Positions 1 through 6,009 of a DNA stretch of 7,070 nt are shown here, in pieces (position 1 is the first letter of the stretch; every line of letters starts with the position of its first letter). Both the position numbers and the translations under genes were made by a program. The DNA is from Bacteroidales bacterium (GTDB lineage Bacteria > Bacteroidota > Bacteroidia > Bacteroidales > UBA7960). The DNA lies in NCBI GenBank assembly GCA_007128045.1, contig SKYG01000302.1, forward strand, positions 1-7,070. Reading direction: 5' to 3'. The notes under the pieces are model-generated. The model made no database searches. It was not told the DNA's origin and worked only from the letters and a program-made list of their open reading frames with translations.

Positions 1-369
1 ACCGTAATGGTTGCTGTTATTAACTGTTACAGCGGCAAGGCCCGACTTCCTGGCCTTTTCGATACACAGACTCATGGCCTTGTACGATACCACCTGACCC
101 AAACCGTTCCCTCCGTCGATCAGCGCGGTAGTCGGGGTCTCAGTAACCACTTTAAACGGGGTGTCAGGGTTCATCAGCTTCTTCCCAATCCTGCTGCCAT
201 AATACGAACCCAGCCTGTGCAACCCATGCGAATCAATGCCTCGCACATCAGCAGCAATCAAAACCTCACCCACAATCCGTGCATCTTCCTCAGGTACCGA
301 CAACTTCGTCAGATACCGAACCACAAAGTCCATCAATACTTCTTTTTTGTAACGCTTTACACTACCCAT
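1..369 (-). CDS. Ldh-family (malate/L-lactate/ureidoglycolate-type) NAD(P)-dependent dehydrogenase, N-terminal part
   Basis: This is the first 123 codons of a gene that runs off the left edge. The family usually has about 330-360 residues, so roughly two thirds is missing. Seen in the translation: an N-terminal helix region ending in VPEEDARIV (25-33), the family signature DVRGIDSHGLHRL (41-53) with the conserved Ser-His-Gly, DGGNGLGQ (85-92), and VNNSNHYG (116-123), matching the conserved Asn-Ser-Asn-His-[FY]-Gly segment. Proteins of this fold (LDH2/MDH2, unrelated to classical lactate or malate dehydrogenase) are cytosolic and oxidise 2-hydroxyacids such as malate, L-lactate, ureidoglycolate or sulfolactate with NAD(P). 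The substrate cannot be told from this fragment. The ATG at 369 is the natural start, since upstream codons run into an octamer array. There is no Shine-Dalgarno sequence. The gene lies 166 bp downstream of lhgO on the same strand; both act on 2-hydroxyacids. Confidence 0.9.
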   Translation of the reverse strand, partial: MGSVKRYKKEVLMDFVVRYLTKLSVPEEDARIVGEVLIAADVRGIDSHGLHRLGSYYGSRIGKKLMNPDTPFKVVTETPTTALIDGGNGLGQVVSYKAMSLCIEKARKSGLAAVTVNNSNHYG

Positions 370-374
370 AAAAA

Positions 375-422
375 TTTGTTGATTTGTTGAATTGTTGAAT
401 TGTTGATTTGTTGATCTGTTGA
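375..422. repeat. Octamer tandem array, six TTTGTTGA-type units
   Basis: Six consecutive 8-bp units are directly visible: TTTGTTGA, TTTGTTGA, ATTGTTGA, ATTGTTGA, TTTGTTGA, TCTGTTGA. The array ends 5 bp before the start codon of the Ldh-family gene, so it occupies the place of its 5' untranslated leader. Two more units of the same family, in the opposite orientation, lie at 5993-6008. An 8-bp period cannot keep a reading frame, so it is non-coding. Confidence 0.9.
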
Positions 423-430
423 ACCCGGGA

Positions 431-460
431 ACAGGGAAACCACAAGGGTTGCTCCTACAA
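431..460 (-). repeat. TTGTAGG-hairpin intergenic element, copy A
   Basis: Read on the minus strand, TTGTAGGAGC (460 to 451) is followed by AACC-CTTGT-GGTT (450 to 438), a short stem-loop, then TCCC. The same layout, TTGTAGG then a short GC-containing palindrome, recurs at 3249-3274 (minus) and 6437-6559 (plus). Sequences of this general type are common between genes in Bacteroidota. Their function is not known to me. There is no T-run after the stem, so it is not a typical intrinsic terminator. Confidence 0.55.
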
Positions 461-470
461 GAGACGGGCC

Positions 471-533
471 CTTCGACTTTCGACCTTCGACCTTCGACCT
501 TCGACCTTTGACCTTTGACCTTCGACCTTCGAC
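471..533. repeat. Heptamer tandem array, nine CTTCGAC-type units
   Basis: Nine 7-bp units run without a break: CTTCGAC, TTTCGAC, three CTTCGAC, two CTTTGAC, two CTTCGAC. The array begins 2 bp after the stop codon of lhgO (stop at 536-538, read leftwards). It could therefore form the 3' tail of the lhgO transcript. On the minus strand the unit reads GTCGAAG. Similar units (CTTCAAC, TTTTCGAC) reappear at 3288-3302. Confidence 0.9.
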
Positions 534-535
534 CG

Positions 536-1738
536 TCAATATTTAACATAATTATCCACCACCCACTTAGCGAACGGGAAGCTACAGGTAAAAGCCGGAG
601 ATACGGCATTCAGAACATGCACGGAATCATTGTCGCCTTCCACCACAAAATCCATCACCAGTTCTTTGGTGTTTTTATCCAGTAATTGCGCCCTGATGCC
701 AGGAACGCCCCACTTGTTAAAGCCCTTCACATCCATTTCTTTGACCAGGTACTTTGCCAGGCCGGTAAAGTATTTTTTGCTGTATTTCTTCATCTCTTCA
801 ATCGCCAGACGTCTGAAGCCAAAAGCATTGGTGGTAAACAACAAGGCCTCCCAACCTATTATCTGAGCCATCTCACTCGCGGTAAACCTGTCGAAGCCGG
901 TATAGTTTTCCCGCCAGAAAGCCGGCGTTGAAGTTGGTCCGATCTTTACCGTACCATCAACAGTGATGGTAAAATGCACGCCCAGAAAAGGATTTCTGAG
1001 GTTGGGAACCGGATAAACATTGATAGAAACAGGTGGGGTTTTACCGGTATACTTCAGGTAGATTCCTTTAAATGGGATGATCGTATAATTATCAGAAAAG
1101 CCAAAATCTCTGGCTACCTTGTCGGCGTAAAGACCTGCTGCATTGATGATAACTTTGGCAGACCAGACATTATTTTTTACAGTTTGAATGGTGTTTCCGT
1201 CAAGCCTCTTACTATATCCGTCGCCGAAGGATATTTCCACACCTTTATCCTGCAATTCCTTTCTGACTGCCTGGGTCACCTCCACCGGATCAACAGTGGC
1301 GGTTTTGGGCGAATACAAGGCATGTTGAAACGTATTCACGTTAGGATCTATCTCATACAACTCCTTTTCATCGATGATGGTCACATCCACACCATTGGTC
1401 TTACCTCTTTTTTCCAGCTCAAACAGTGCCGGTAATTCAGTCGCATCTTTAGTCACCACCACCTTTTTGGACTCATTAATGCGCAGATTATTCGCGTAAC
1501 AATACTCTCTCAGCGCCTGATTACCGTCTCTGGTAAACTTCGCTTTCAGTGAGTCGGCCGTATAATAGAAACCGGCGTGAAGCACACCACTATTTCTGCC
1601 ACTTCCATGGCGAGCAACATCATGCTCCTTCTCAAGAACAAGAATCTTAGATTTGGGATGTCTGATTATTAACTCCCTGGCGATCGACAAACCGATGATC
1701 CCTCCACCGATAATAATAAAATCAAATTGTTTCTGCAT
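536..1738 (-). CDS. lhgO: L-2-hydroxyglutarate oxidase, FAD-dependent
   Basis: The enzyme oxidises L-2-hydroxyglutarate to 2-oxoglutarate using FAD and passes electrons to the membrane quinone pool or oxygen; it is a metabolite-recovery enzyme. The 400-residue protein is close to the family length (about 400-420). It has the DAO-fold Rossmann motif GGGIIG at 11-16, an acidic residue after the second strand (LVLEKE, 33-38), and the family hallmark HGSGRNSGVLHAGFYY at 44-59 around the FAD. Further matches are NAAGLYAD (199-206), VPNLRNPFLGVHFT (244-257), GVPGIRAQLLD (344-354) and a C-terminal SPAFTCSFPFA (380-390) closing the FAD site. The ATG at 1738 places the FAD motif at the usual distance. 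No Shine-Dalgarno sequence is visible. It could be another DAO-family oxidase, but the combination of motifs is specific enough for a firm call. The Ldh-family dehydrogenase gene follows on the same strand. Confidence 0.93.
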   Translation of the reverse strand: MQKQFDFIIIGGGIIGLSIARELIIRHPKSKILVLEKEHDVARHGSGRNSGVLHAGFYYTADSLKAKFTRDGNQALREYCYANNLRINESKKVVVTKDATELPALFELEKRGKTNGVDVTIIDEKELYEIDPNVNTFQHALYSPKTATVDPVEVTQAVRKELQDKGVEISFGDGYSKRLDGNTIQTVKNNVWSAKVIINAAGLYADKVARDFGFSDNYTIIPFKGIYLKYTGKTPPVSINVYPVPNLRNPFLGVHFTITVDGTVKIGPTSTPAFWRENYTGFDRFTASEMAQIIGWEALLFTTNAFGFRRLAIEEMKKYSKKYFTGLAKYLVKEMDVKGFNKWGVPGIRAQLLDKNTKELVMDFVVEGDNDSVHVLNAVSPAFTCSFPFAKWVVDNYVKY

Positions 1739-1828
1739 TGGGTAAGATAGCTTGGTAATCAGAAATAAATACTATTGACAGGATTGATGTAAACGCTAAC
1801 AAGAACCATTTAAAAATTGTTCAACAAG

Positions 1829-1860
1829 CATGATCACAAAAACTTTACAAAGTATGATCA
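1829..1860. repeat. Paired ATGATCA direct repeat in the lhgO upstream spacer
   Basis: CATGATCA (1829-1836) and TATGATCA (1853-1860) share seven bases and contain the palindrome TGATCA. They are 24 bp apart, a little over two helical turns, with a weaker CATGAT at 1890-1895. They lie in the AT-rich 212-bp spacer between the DUF4389 gene and lhgO, where an operator for lhgO could sit. This may be chance in AT-rich DNA. Nothing else recognisable was found in 1739-1950. Confidence 0.25.
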
Positions 1861-1950
1861 GACATAGGTAGTTGCTCAAAAAATCAAACCATGATTTCTG
1901 AGAGGAAAAGCAATAAAGCATACACATTAATCACAGCATGTCATTCATAA

Positions 1951-2541
1951 TCAGGACTTTCTCCCGTGAAACGGGGGATAGGAATCTGACATGAACATCA
2001 TATACACGCTTACCCTGTAATTCCATCGGGAGGTGCCAACCACAAATTCATGAAGATTTACCGGATACTGACCCGTAAACAGCACTACCCACCAGGCAAA
2101 AAATATGATCACCGCCGTGGCAATTGCCCTGAAAAACAGCACAAACCCATGTGGAATCAGGCAGTAGAACAACCCAAAGAATGTACGCAGCAATAAATGT
2201 CCGCGGCTTAAACGCTCAGGATAGGGGATATCAAAAATCAACCCTGTATCTGTTTCATTCAAGCCAAAAGCCGGATAGCCGTCAAGCAAATGCAAGAACC
2301 GGGCCTCAACCCGGGCAGACCATCTCAACACATTCACCTGGAAGTCAAAAAAGCCTTTCGGATAGCGCCCTGTAAAGAGTACTACCCACCATGCCAGAAA
2401 CCAAAGAACCAGTGAGGCTATCATGATGAAAAATAACAAGAAAAAATGTGGGATAGCAATGTAAAGCCATCCGAAGAAAGTTCTAAGCAATAACTCCATG
2501 CGGGAGTAACGCTCCTGATGTACGATGTCGAAATTAATCAT
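1951..2541 (-). CDS. Membrane protein with two tandem DUF4389 units
   Basis: A 196-residue integral membrane protein of unknown function. It consists of two copies of the same roughly 90-residue unit, offset by exactly 99 residues. In each unit LLLRTFFG (17-24 and 116-123) is followed by IPH and a strongly hydrophobic segment (about 28-56 and 127-155). Then come WWVVLFTG.YP (51-61 and 150-160), a downstream RW..RV pair (73-78 and 172-177), and a D.YP.F close (87-92 and 186-191). This pattern matches DUF4389 (PF14333) as I remember it. Each unit has a long hydrophobic stretch that may cross the membrane once or as a hairpin. I chose the ATG at 2541: the open frame extends to a TTG at 2583, but those 14 extra residues lack family features. 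It is 133 bp downstream of folB and may be co-transcribed. No function can be assigned. Confidence 0.8.
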   Translation of the reverse strand: MINFDIVHQERYSRMELLLRTFFGWLYIAIPHFFLLFFIMIASLVLWFLAWWVVLFTGRYPKGFFDFQVNVLRWSARVEARFLHLLDGYPAFGLNETDTGLIFDIPYPERLSRGHLLLRTFFGLFYCLIPHGFVLFFRAIATAVIIFFAWWVVLFTGQYPVNLHEFVVGTSRWNYRVSVYMMFMSDSYPPFHGRKS

Positions 2542-2674
2542 ATGAAATGGTTTTTGATGAATCACAGGTACTAATCTAAACAAAAGTTTAATCCATCAGA
2601 CTCCAAACTATTTTTTTTTATTAACAAAAGTGCAATTGTCGTTCAGTAATTACCCCCCAGTAACGTTAACCAAC

Positions 2675-3025
2675 TTATCGTTCCAACTCAACACTGACCG
2701 CATCCATTTTACCTCCCATGGGCGGGTTAAGCTTGGATATTCTTATTTTCACGTACTTTATGGGTGGGAATTCCTGGTATAATGCTTCAATAATCCTATG
2801 TGCAAGGTGCTCCAACAAATAACTTTTTGCAGACATCTGTTCAGCGACAAGCTCGTAAACAGCCTGATAGTTAACCGTATCATGCAGCTTATCAGACAAC
2901 TCAGCCTGAGATGTATCTGTGTCAAACTCAAGATTCACTAAAAAGCGGTTACCAATGATCTGCTCCTCCTTGAAACAACCGTGATAGGCAAAAAACTCCA
3001 TATTTTCCAACAGTATCTTTCCCAT
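2675..3025 (-). CDS. folB: Dihydroneopterin aldolase
   Basis: FolB cleaves 7,8-dihydroneopterin to 6-hydroxymethyl-7,8-dihydropterin and glycolaldehyde in folate synthesis; it is a cytosolic homo-oligomer of the T-fold family. The 116-residue length is typical. Visible features are the N-terminal strand and FFAYHGCFKEEQIIGNRF (11-28) with the conserved Glu (E21), and TVNYQAVYELV (50-60) with the conserved Tyr (Y53). LLEHLAHRIIEAL (70-82) follows with the pterin-binding Glu (E72), and VKIRISKLNPPMGG (92-105) with the catalytic Lys (K98). The frame reaches back to a TTG at 3046, but the ATG at 3025 gives the normal family N-terminus and sits just downstream of a good promoter element (3044-3051). 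It is divergent from glnS and upstream of the DUF4389 gene. The folate partners folK and folP are not in the window. Confidence 0.95.
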   Translation of the reverse strand: MGKILLENMEFFAYHGCFKEEQIIGNRFLVNLEFDTDTSQAELSDKLHDTVNYQAVYELVAEQMSAKSYLLEHLAHRIIEALYQEFPPIKYVKIRISKLNPPMGGKMDAVSVELER

Positions 3026-3043
3026 ATATTTAAGTTTTATCCA

Positions 3044-3051
3044 CAAATTTA
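3044..3051 (-). promoter_or_regulatory. Candidate Bacteroidota -7 promoter element for folB
   Basis: On the minus strand the bases read TAAATTTG, an exact match to the TAnnTTTG consensus of the Bacteroidota primary sigma factor. It lies 18 bp upstream of the folB ATG, which would give a short leader. I do not see a clear TTTG element at the expected -33 distance, so the call rests on one box. Confidence 0.45.
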
Positions 3052-3141
3052 GGGTTTTTGAATCACGACAGTGAAGATTTTAGTAATTTTGTTGCGGGCC
3101 TGTCTCGAACGAAGTGAGAGATCCCCTGCAGACCGAGAGAT

Positions 3142-3226
3142 ACCGGGTTACCGGGTTGCGGGTTACGTTCCCGATAAATCGGGATCTTCGCTGCGCTACG
3201 GGTTGCGGGTTGTGAGGTTGCTGGTT
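3142..3226. repeat. ACCGGGTT / RCGGGTT short tandem array
   Basis: Units visible in order are ACCGGGTT (3142-3149), ACCGGGTT (3150-3157), GCGGGTT (3158-3164), then an interruption, ACGGGTT (3198-3204), GCGGGTT (3205-3211), and decayed units GTGAGGTT and GCTGGTT up to 3226. Unit length drifts between 7 and 8 bp. It is non-coding, and it is the GC-richest part of the spacer. Confidence 0.8.
3165..3200. repeat. Palindromic insert within the GCGGGTT array, flanked by ACG
   Basis: A perfect inverted repeat, TCCCGAT-AA-ATCGGGA (3169-3184), is followed by TCTTCGCTGCGCT. The block is bordered by ACG on both sides (3165-3167 and 3198-3200). Removing 33 bp, including one ACG, restores an unbroken heptamer series GCGGGTT ACGGGTT GCGGGTT. 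That is the footprint expected of a small insertion with a 3-bp duplication. The arms and tail resemble repetitive extragenic palindromes; no coding capacity is present. Confidence 0.55.
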
Positions 3227-3248
3227 TTGAATTGAAACCGTTTTTTTT

Positions 3249-3274
3249 GGCGAAATGTTTTTCGCCCCTACAAA
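3249..3274 (-). repeat. TTGTAGG-hairpin intergenic element, copy B
   Basis: On the minus strand TTTGTAGG (3274 to 3267) leads into GGCGAAA-AACA-TTTCGCC (3266 to 3249), a perfect 7-bp stem with a 4-base loop. It shares its layout with the elements at 431-460 and 6437-6559. The minus strand continues with an A-run rather than a T-run, and the plus strand continues with CCTACAAA, so neither direction looks like an intrinsic terminator. Confidence 0.6.
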
Positions 3275-3294
3275 TACCCTTTTCGACCTTCAAC

Positions 3295-3350
3295 TTTTCG
3301 ACTTTCAGACTTTCAGACTTTTTGACTTTTTGACTTTTTGACTTTTTGAC
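3295..3350 (+). repeat. Octamer tandem array ending just before glnS
   Basis: Seven 8-bp units are visible: TTTTCGAC, TTTCAGAC, TTTCAGAC, then four identical TTTTTGAC. The array stops 12 bp before the glnS ATG. The remaining bases, ATATTATACAGA, contain no Shine-Dalgarno sequence. The array must contain or border the glnS leader and promoter. Each unit ends in TTGAC, and the one at 3330-3334 lies 17 bp before TATTAT (3352-3357). However, Bacteroidota do not normally use that E. coli-like promoter form. Confidence 0.9.
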
Positions 3351-3362
3351 ATATTATACAGA

Positions 3363-5057
3363 ATGAATACTACTTCCACCAACGAAGCCAGGGCTTCACT
3401 AAATTTTTTAGAACAGATCATCACCAACGACATAGCTGAGAAAAAAGCCGGTGGCAGGGTTCATACCCGCTTCCCCCCGGAGCCTAATGGCTATCTGCAT
3501 ATCGGTCATGCCAAATCCATTTGTCTTAATTTCGGGTTGGCCAACAAGTTCAATGGCAAGTGCAACCTGCGTTTCGATGATACCAATCCCACGAAAGAAG
3601 AACAGGAATTCGTAGACAGCATCAAGGCCGATGTCCGCTGGCTGGGGTTCGACTGGGAAGACAGGGAATATTATGCATCCGATTACTTCCAGCAACTATA
3701 TGACTTTGCTGTATATATCATCAAAAAAGGCAAGGCCTACGTATGCGAGATGAGCGCCGAGGAGATCAGCATTCATCGCGGAACACCTGCTATTCCGGGC
3801 AAGCTCAGTCCGTGGCGCGACAGGTCTGTTGAAGAAAACCTCGACTTGTTTGAACGCATGCGCAAGGGTGAATTCGCCGAAGGCAGTCATGTGTTGCGTG
3901 CCAGGATAGACATGGCCTCCCCCAACATGCATATGCGTGACCCTGTGATGTACCGCATCATGTATGCCCATCACCACCGTACAGGCAACGACTGGTGTAT
4001 CTACCCCATGTACGACTGGGCACATGGTCAGAGCGACTACCTGGAACGTATCACCCATTCTATATGCACCCTCGAATTTGAGGTACACCGCCCTCTATAC
4101 GATTGGTTTTTGGATGCACTGGATATCAAGGAAGACAGACCCCGTCAGATTGAATTTGCCCGATTGAACCTGACTTATACGGTAATGAGCAAAAGAAAGC
4201 TGCTCACCCTGGTACAGGAAGGCCTGGTAAACGGTTGGGATGATCCCCGCATGCCTACTGTCAGCGGACTGAGGCGGCGTGGCTACACGCCCGCTTCCCT
4301 GAGGGCTTTTGCAGAGAGGGTCGGAGTGGCCAAACGTGAAAACGTGATTGAAGTTGGCCTGCTTGAACACTGTATCCGGGAAAACCTGAACCGCAACGCA
4401 CCACGTGCCATGGCTGTATTTAACCCGGTAAAGCTGATCATCGACAACTACCCTGAAGGGCAAACTGAAGAGCTGCCAGGCACCCTTAACCCGGAAGACC
4501 CGGAAAGCGGACAACGCATGATCCCCTTCAGCAAAGAACTATTTATCGAGCGCGACGATTTTATGGAAGACCCGCCAAAGAAGTTTTTCCGCCTTTCGCC
4601 AGGCAGTGAGGTCAGGCTGAAGTATGCCTACATCATACGGTGCGACAGCGTGGTAAAAGATGATGAAGGCAAGGTAACAGAGATTCACTGCACCTACTTC
4701 CCTGAGACCAAAAGTGGATCAGGAAGCACCAGGAAAGTAAAAGGTACGCTGCACTGGGTTAGTGCCTCTCATGCCATTGAAGCCGAAGTGCGGCTGTATG
4801 ATCGGCTGTTCTCAGTACCTGAACCCGAAGACCCTGACACAGTGCCAGATGGCAAGGACTTCCGTATTCACCTGAACCCCGGATCCTTAAAGATCGTACA
4901 TGCATACGTTGAGCCTGCCTTGAAAGTCGTTGAAGCAGGGCGTCACTTTCAGTTTGAGCGTACCGGGTATTTCATCTCAGACCCCGACAGCAAGCCAGGT
5001 CATTTGGCATTTAACCGGGTCGTGCCACTGAGAGACTCCTGGGCAAAAAAGCAGTGA
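3363..5057 (+). CDS. glnS: Glutaminyl-tRNA synthetase
   Basis: The enzyme charges tRNA-Gln directly with glutamine using ATP, in the cytosol. The protein has 564 residues, close to the 554 of E. coli. It has the class I motifs HIGH (46-49, within FPPEPNGYLHIGHAKS) and MSKRK (275-279), and FDDTNPTKEE (71-80) in the amino-acid pocket. THSICTLEFEVHRPLYDWFLD (231-251) is characteristic of GlnRS and distinguishes it from glutamyl-tRNA synthetase. The C-terminal half (about 340-560) is the two beta-barrel anticodon-binding region, ending in FQFERTGYF and LRDSW. Bacterial GlnRS is known to derive from eukaryotes by transfer. Its presence suggests that this organism does not depend on the amidotransferase route for tRNA-Gln. 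The ATG at 3363 directly follows an octamer array. The gene is complete and is the only plus-strand gene here; its stop lies 22 bp from that of the convergent lipoprotein gene, with no clear terminator between. Confidence 0.97.
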   Translation: MNTTSTNEARASLNFLEQIITNDIAEKKAGGRVHTRFPPEPNGYLHIGHAKSICLNFGLANKFNGKCNLRFDDTNPTKEEQEFVDSIKADVRWLGFDWEDREYYASDYFQQLYDFAVYIIKKGKAYVCEMSAEEISIHRGTPAIPGKLSPWRDRSVEENLDLFERMRKGEFAEGSHVLRARIDMASPNMHMRDPVMYRIMYAHHHRTGNDWCIYPMYDWAHGQSDYLERITHSICTLEFEVHRPLYDWFLDALDIKEDRPRQIEFARLNLTYTVMSKRKLLTLVQEGLVNGWDDPRMPTVSGLRRRGYTPASLRAFAERVGVAKRENVIEVGLLEHCIRENLNRNAPRAMAVFNPVKLIIDNYPEGQTEELPGTLNPEDPESGQRMIPFSKELFIERDDFMEDPPKKFFRLSPGSEVRLKYAYIIRCDSVVKDDEGKVTEIHCTYFPETKSGSGSTRKVKGTLHWVSASHAIEAEVRLYDRLFSVPEPEDPDTVPDGKDFRIHLNPGSLKIVHAYVEPALKVVEAGRHFQFERTGYFISDPDSKPGHLAFNRVVPLRDSWAKKQ

Positions 5058-5079
5058 TATAGAAGCTGCAAACATTTCT

Positions 5080-5976
5080 CTACTCCCCCATCTGCTCCAG
5101 GTAGTATCTGGCGCGTTCGTCATTCTCGAAGCGGGTATATATGTTGTGCAGGAAACTGGCATATTCGCGGCTGGGATTTTGATCGTAGAGTTTCAGGAAA
5201 TAACTCAGTGATGTTCGGAAGTCCTTATTCAATTCTTCGAAAGCTGCCAGCAGCTGTGCATATTGCCGGTGTGTACGGTTCTTGTTGTACGCATCCATCT
5301 CCTCCTGGTAGCGTTTCTCCGCCCGGTTAAAATACTTTCTGGCCAATCTGTCGAGGGCATCTGTATTGTCCTTATCGATTTCCAACAACTTCTCAGCCAG
5401 CTCATCTGCCGTATCTTCGTGACCCAAAGCCAGGTTCACCTGAAAATAATGGGTCAACAACCCATCGTCATCCCTGGCATCTTCTCTCAGTTCAGGCCAC
5501 AGCTCATAAGCCTGCTGCCAGTTCTTACTCTCTGCCAGCGTTTCGAAATAGCGTATGCGCAACGATTCAACCTGGTCTCCCTCGGGGTAATTGGTCAAAT
5601 AGTTTTCCAGGTGGGTGATCTCGCGCGACAGGTTGTCGATCTCACGATAGGCACGTGCCAGGGCGGCATATGTCTGGTCATTAACGGCATCGGTATGCCT
5701 GGCCCGCTCCAGGTAATCCAGGGCCCGGCTGGTAAGCCCAAGATTAAAGGCTGCCAATCCGGCGCAATGGAAGAATTCGCCATCAACTTCCTGCTCGCTA
5801 TTTCTCCTGCTTTCTATCAAACGTTCATACTCTTCCAGCGCAAGTTCATAATTACCGGCAGAATAGGCTTCCCGGGCTTCCTTTTCTTCATCAATCTCAG
5901 CAACTGGCTTTAACAGGCTGCAAGAGCCAATAAGCAACACACCTGCAAACAAAACAGGCAACAAACTAAATCTCAT
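5080..5976 (-). CDS. TPR-repeat lipoprotein
   Basis: This is a predicted 298-residue lipoprotein of unknown specific role. With the ATG at 5976 the N-terminus has Arg2, a hydrophobic stretch (3-17) and a lipobox, LLIGSC, with the lipidated Cys at 19. The mature protein would be anchored in the inner or outer membrane, facing the periplasm. The frame extends five codons further to a TTG at 5991, but the ATG gives a cleaner signal peptide. The remainder is almost entirely helical. TPR-like pairs begin at about 34-55 (AREAYSAGNYELALEEYERLI), and A-E-AL and AL-YLERA patterns recur through the middle. The C-terminal part (about 215-298) is charged and probably also helical. TPR folds bind protein partners, so a scaffold role is likely. 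The gene is 33 bp downstream of mscL on the same strand, probably in one transcript, and converges with glnS. Confidence 0.8.
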   Translation of the reverse strand: MRFSLLPVLFAGVLLIGSCSLLKPVAEIDEEKEAREAYSAGNYELALEEYERLIESRRNSEQEVDGEFFHCAGLAAFNLGLTSRALDYLERARHTDAVNDQTYAALARAYREIDNLSREITHLENYLTNYPEGDQVESLRIRYFETLAESKNWQQAYELWPELREDARDDDGLLTHYFQVNLALGHEDTADELAEKLLEIDKDNTDALDRLARKYFNRAEKRYQEEMDAYNKNRTHRQYAQLLAAFEELNKDFRTSLSYFLKLYDQNPSREYASFLHNIYTRFENDERARYYLEQMGE

Positions 5977-5992
5977 AAAAAAACACTTCAAT

Positions 5993-6008
5993 TCAACAAC
6001 TCAACAAT
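5993..6008. repeat. Two octamer units between mscL and the lipoprotein gene
   Basis: The plus strand reads TCAACAAC then TCAACAAT, with a degenerate third unit to the left. This is the reverse complement of the NTTGTTGA units at 375-422. It fills half of the 33-bp gap between the mscL stop and the lipoprotein ATG. Confidence 0.6.
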
Positions 6009-6009
6009 C

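Larger units (their letters stand above)
3026..3362. other. folB-glnS divergent spacer, a mosaic of short repeats
   Basis: This 337-bp gap holds no credible gene. From left to right it contains the folB promoter element and an imperfect inverted repeat, TCTC...GAGA, at 3103-3119. GAGAGAT is then repeated at 3116-3122 and 3135-3141. An ACCGGGTT/GCGGGTT array (3142-3226) follows, interrupted by a palindromic piece. Next come an A/T-flanked hairpin (3249-3266), CTTCAAC/TTTTCGAC units, and a TTTTTGAC octamer array reaching to 12 bp before glnS. The one open frame here (76 codons, minus strand) merely reads through these repeats. Confidence 0.75.

Noticed and set aside
357..539. 60-codon open frame on the minus strand between lhgO and the Ldh-family gene
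   Set aside because: The peptide is low-complexity (GRRSKVKGRRSK..., QQINNSTIQQIN...) because it reads through the heptamer and octamer arrays; it also overlaps the lhgO stop.
974..1435. 153-codon plus-strand open frame
   Set aside because: Antisense shadow of lhgO, whose motifs are unambiguous.
3103..3119. tRNA gene or T-loop near TCTCGAAC
   Set aside because: No acceptor stem, D-arm or anticodon arm can be placed around it, and the T-loop consensus is not met.
3249..3266. Intrinsic terminator at the perfect hairpin in the folB-glnS spacer
   Set aside because: The T-run is on the wrong side of the stem for both directions, and the position is upstream of both flanking genes, where a terminator is not expected.
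3063..3293. 76-codon open frame on the minus strand in the folB-glnS spacer
   Set aside because: Its sequence is simply the translation of the short repeats and palindromes, with no conserved feature.
3330..3357. Sigma-70-type promoter for glnS (TTGACT, 16 bp, TATTAT)
   Set aside because: The -35 match is supplied by the repeat unit and recurs every 8 bp, and Bacteroidota use a different consensus; kept only as a question in the findings.
4095..4514. 139-codon minus-strand open frame
   Set aside because: Shadow of glnS; no family features.
5058..5079. Shared bidirectional terminator between glnS and the lipoprotein gene
   Set aside because: The 22-bp gap has no inverted repeat with a flanking T-run.
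5263..5913. 216-codon plus-strand open frame
   Set aside because: Antisense to the TPR lipoprotein gene, which has a lipobox and TPR pattern; the antisense product has no recognisable motif.
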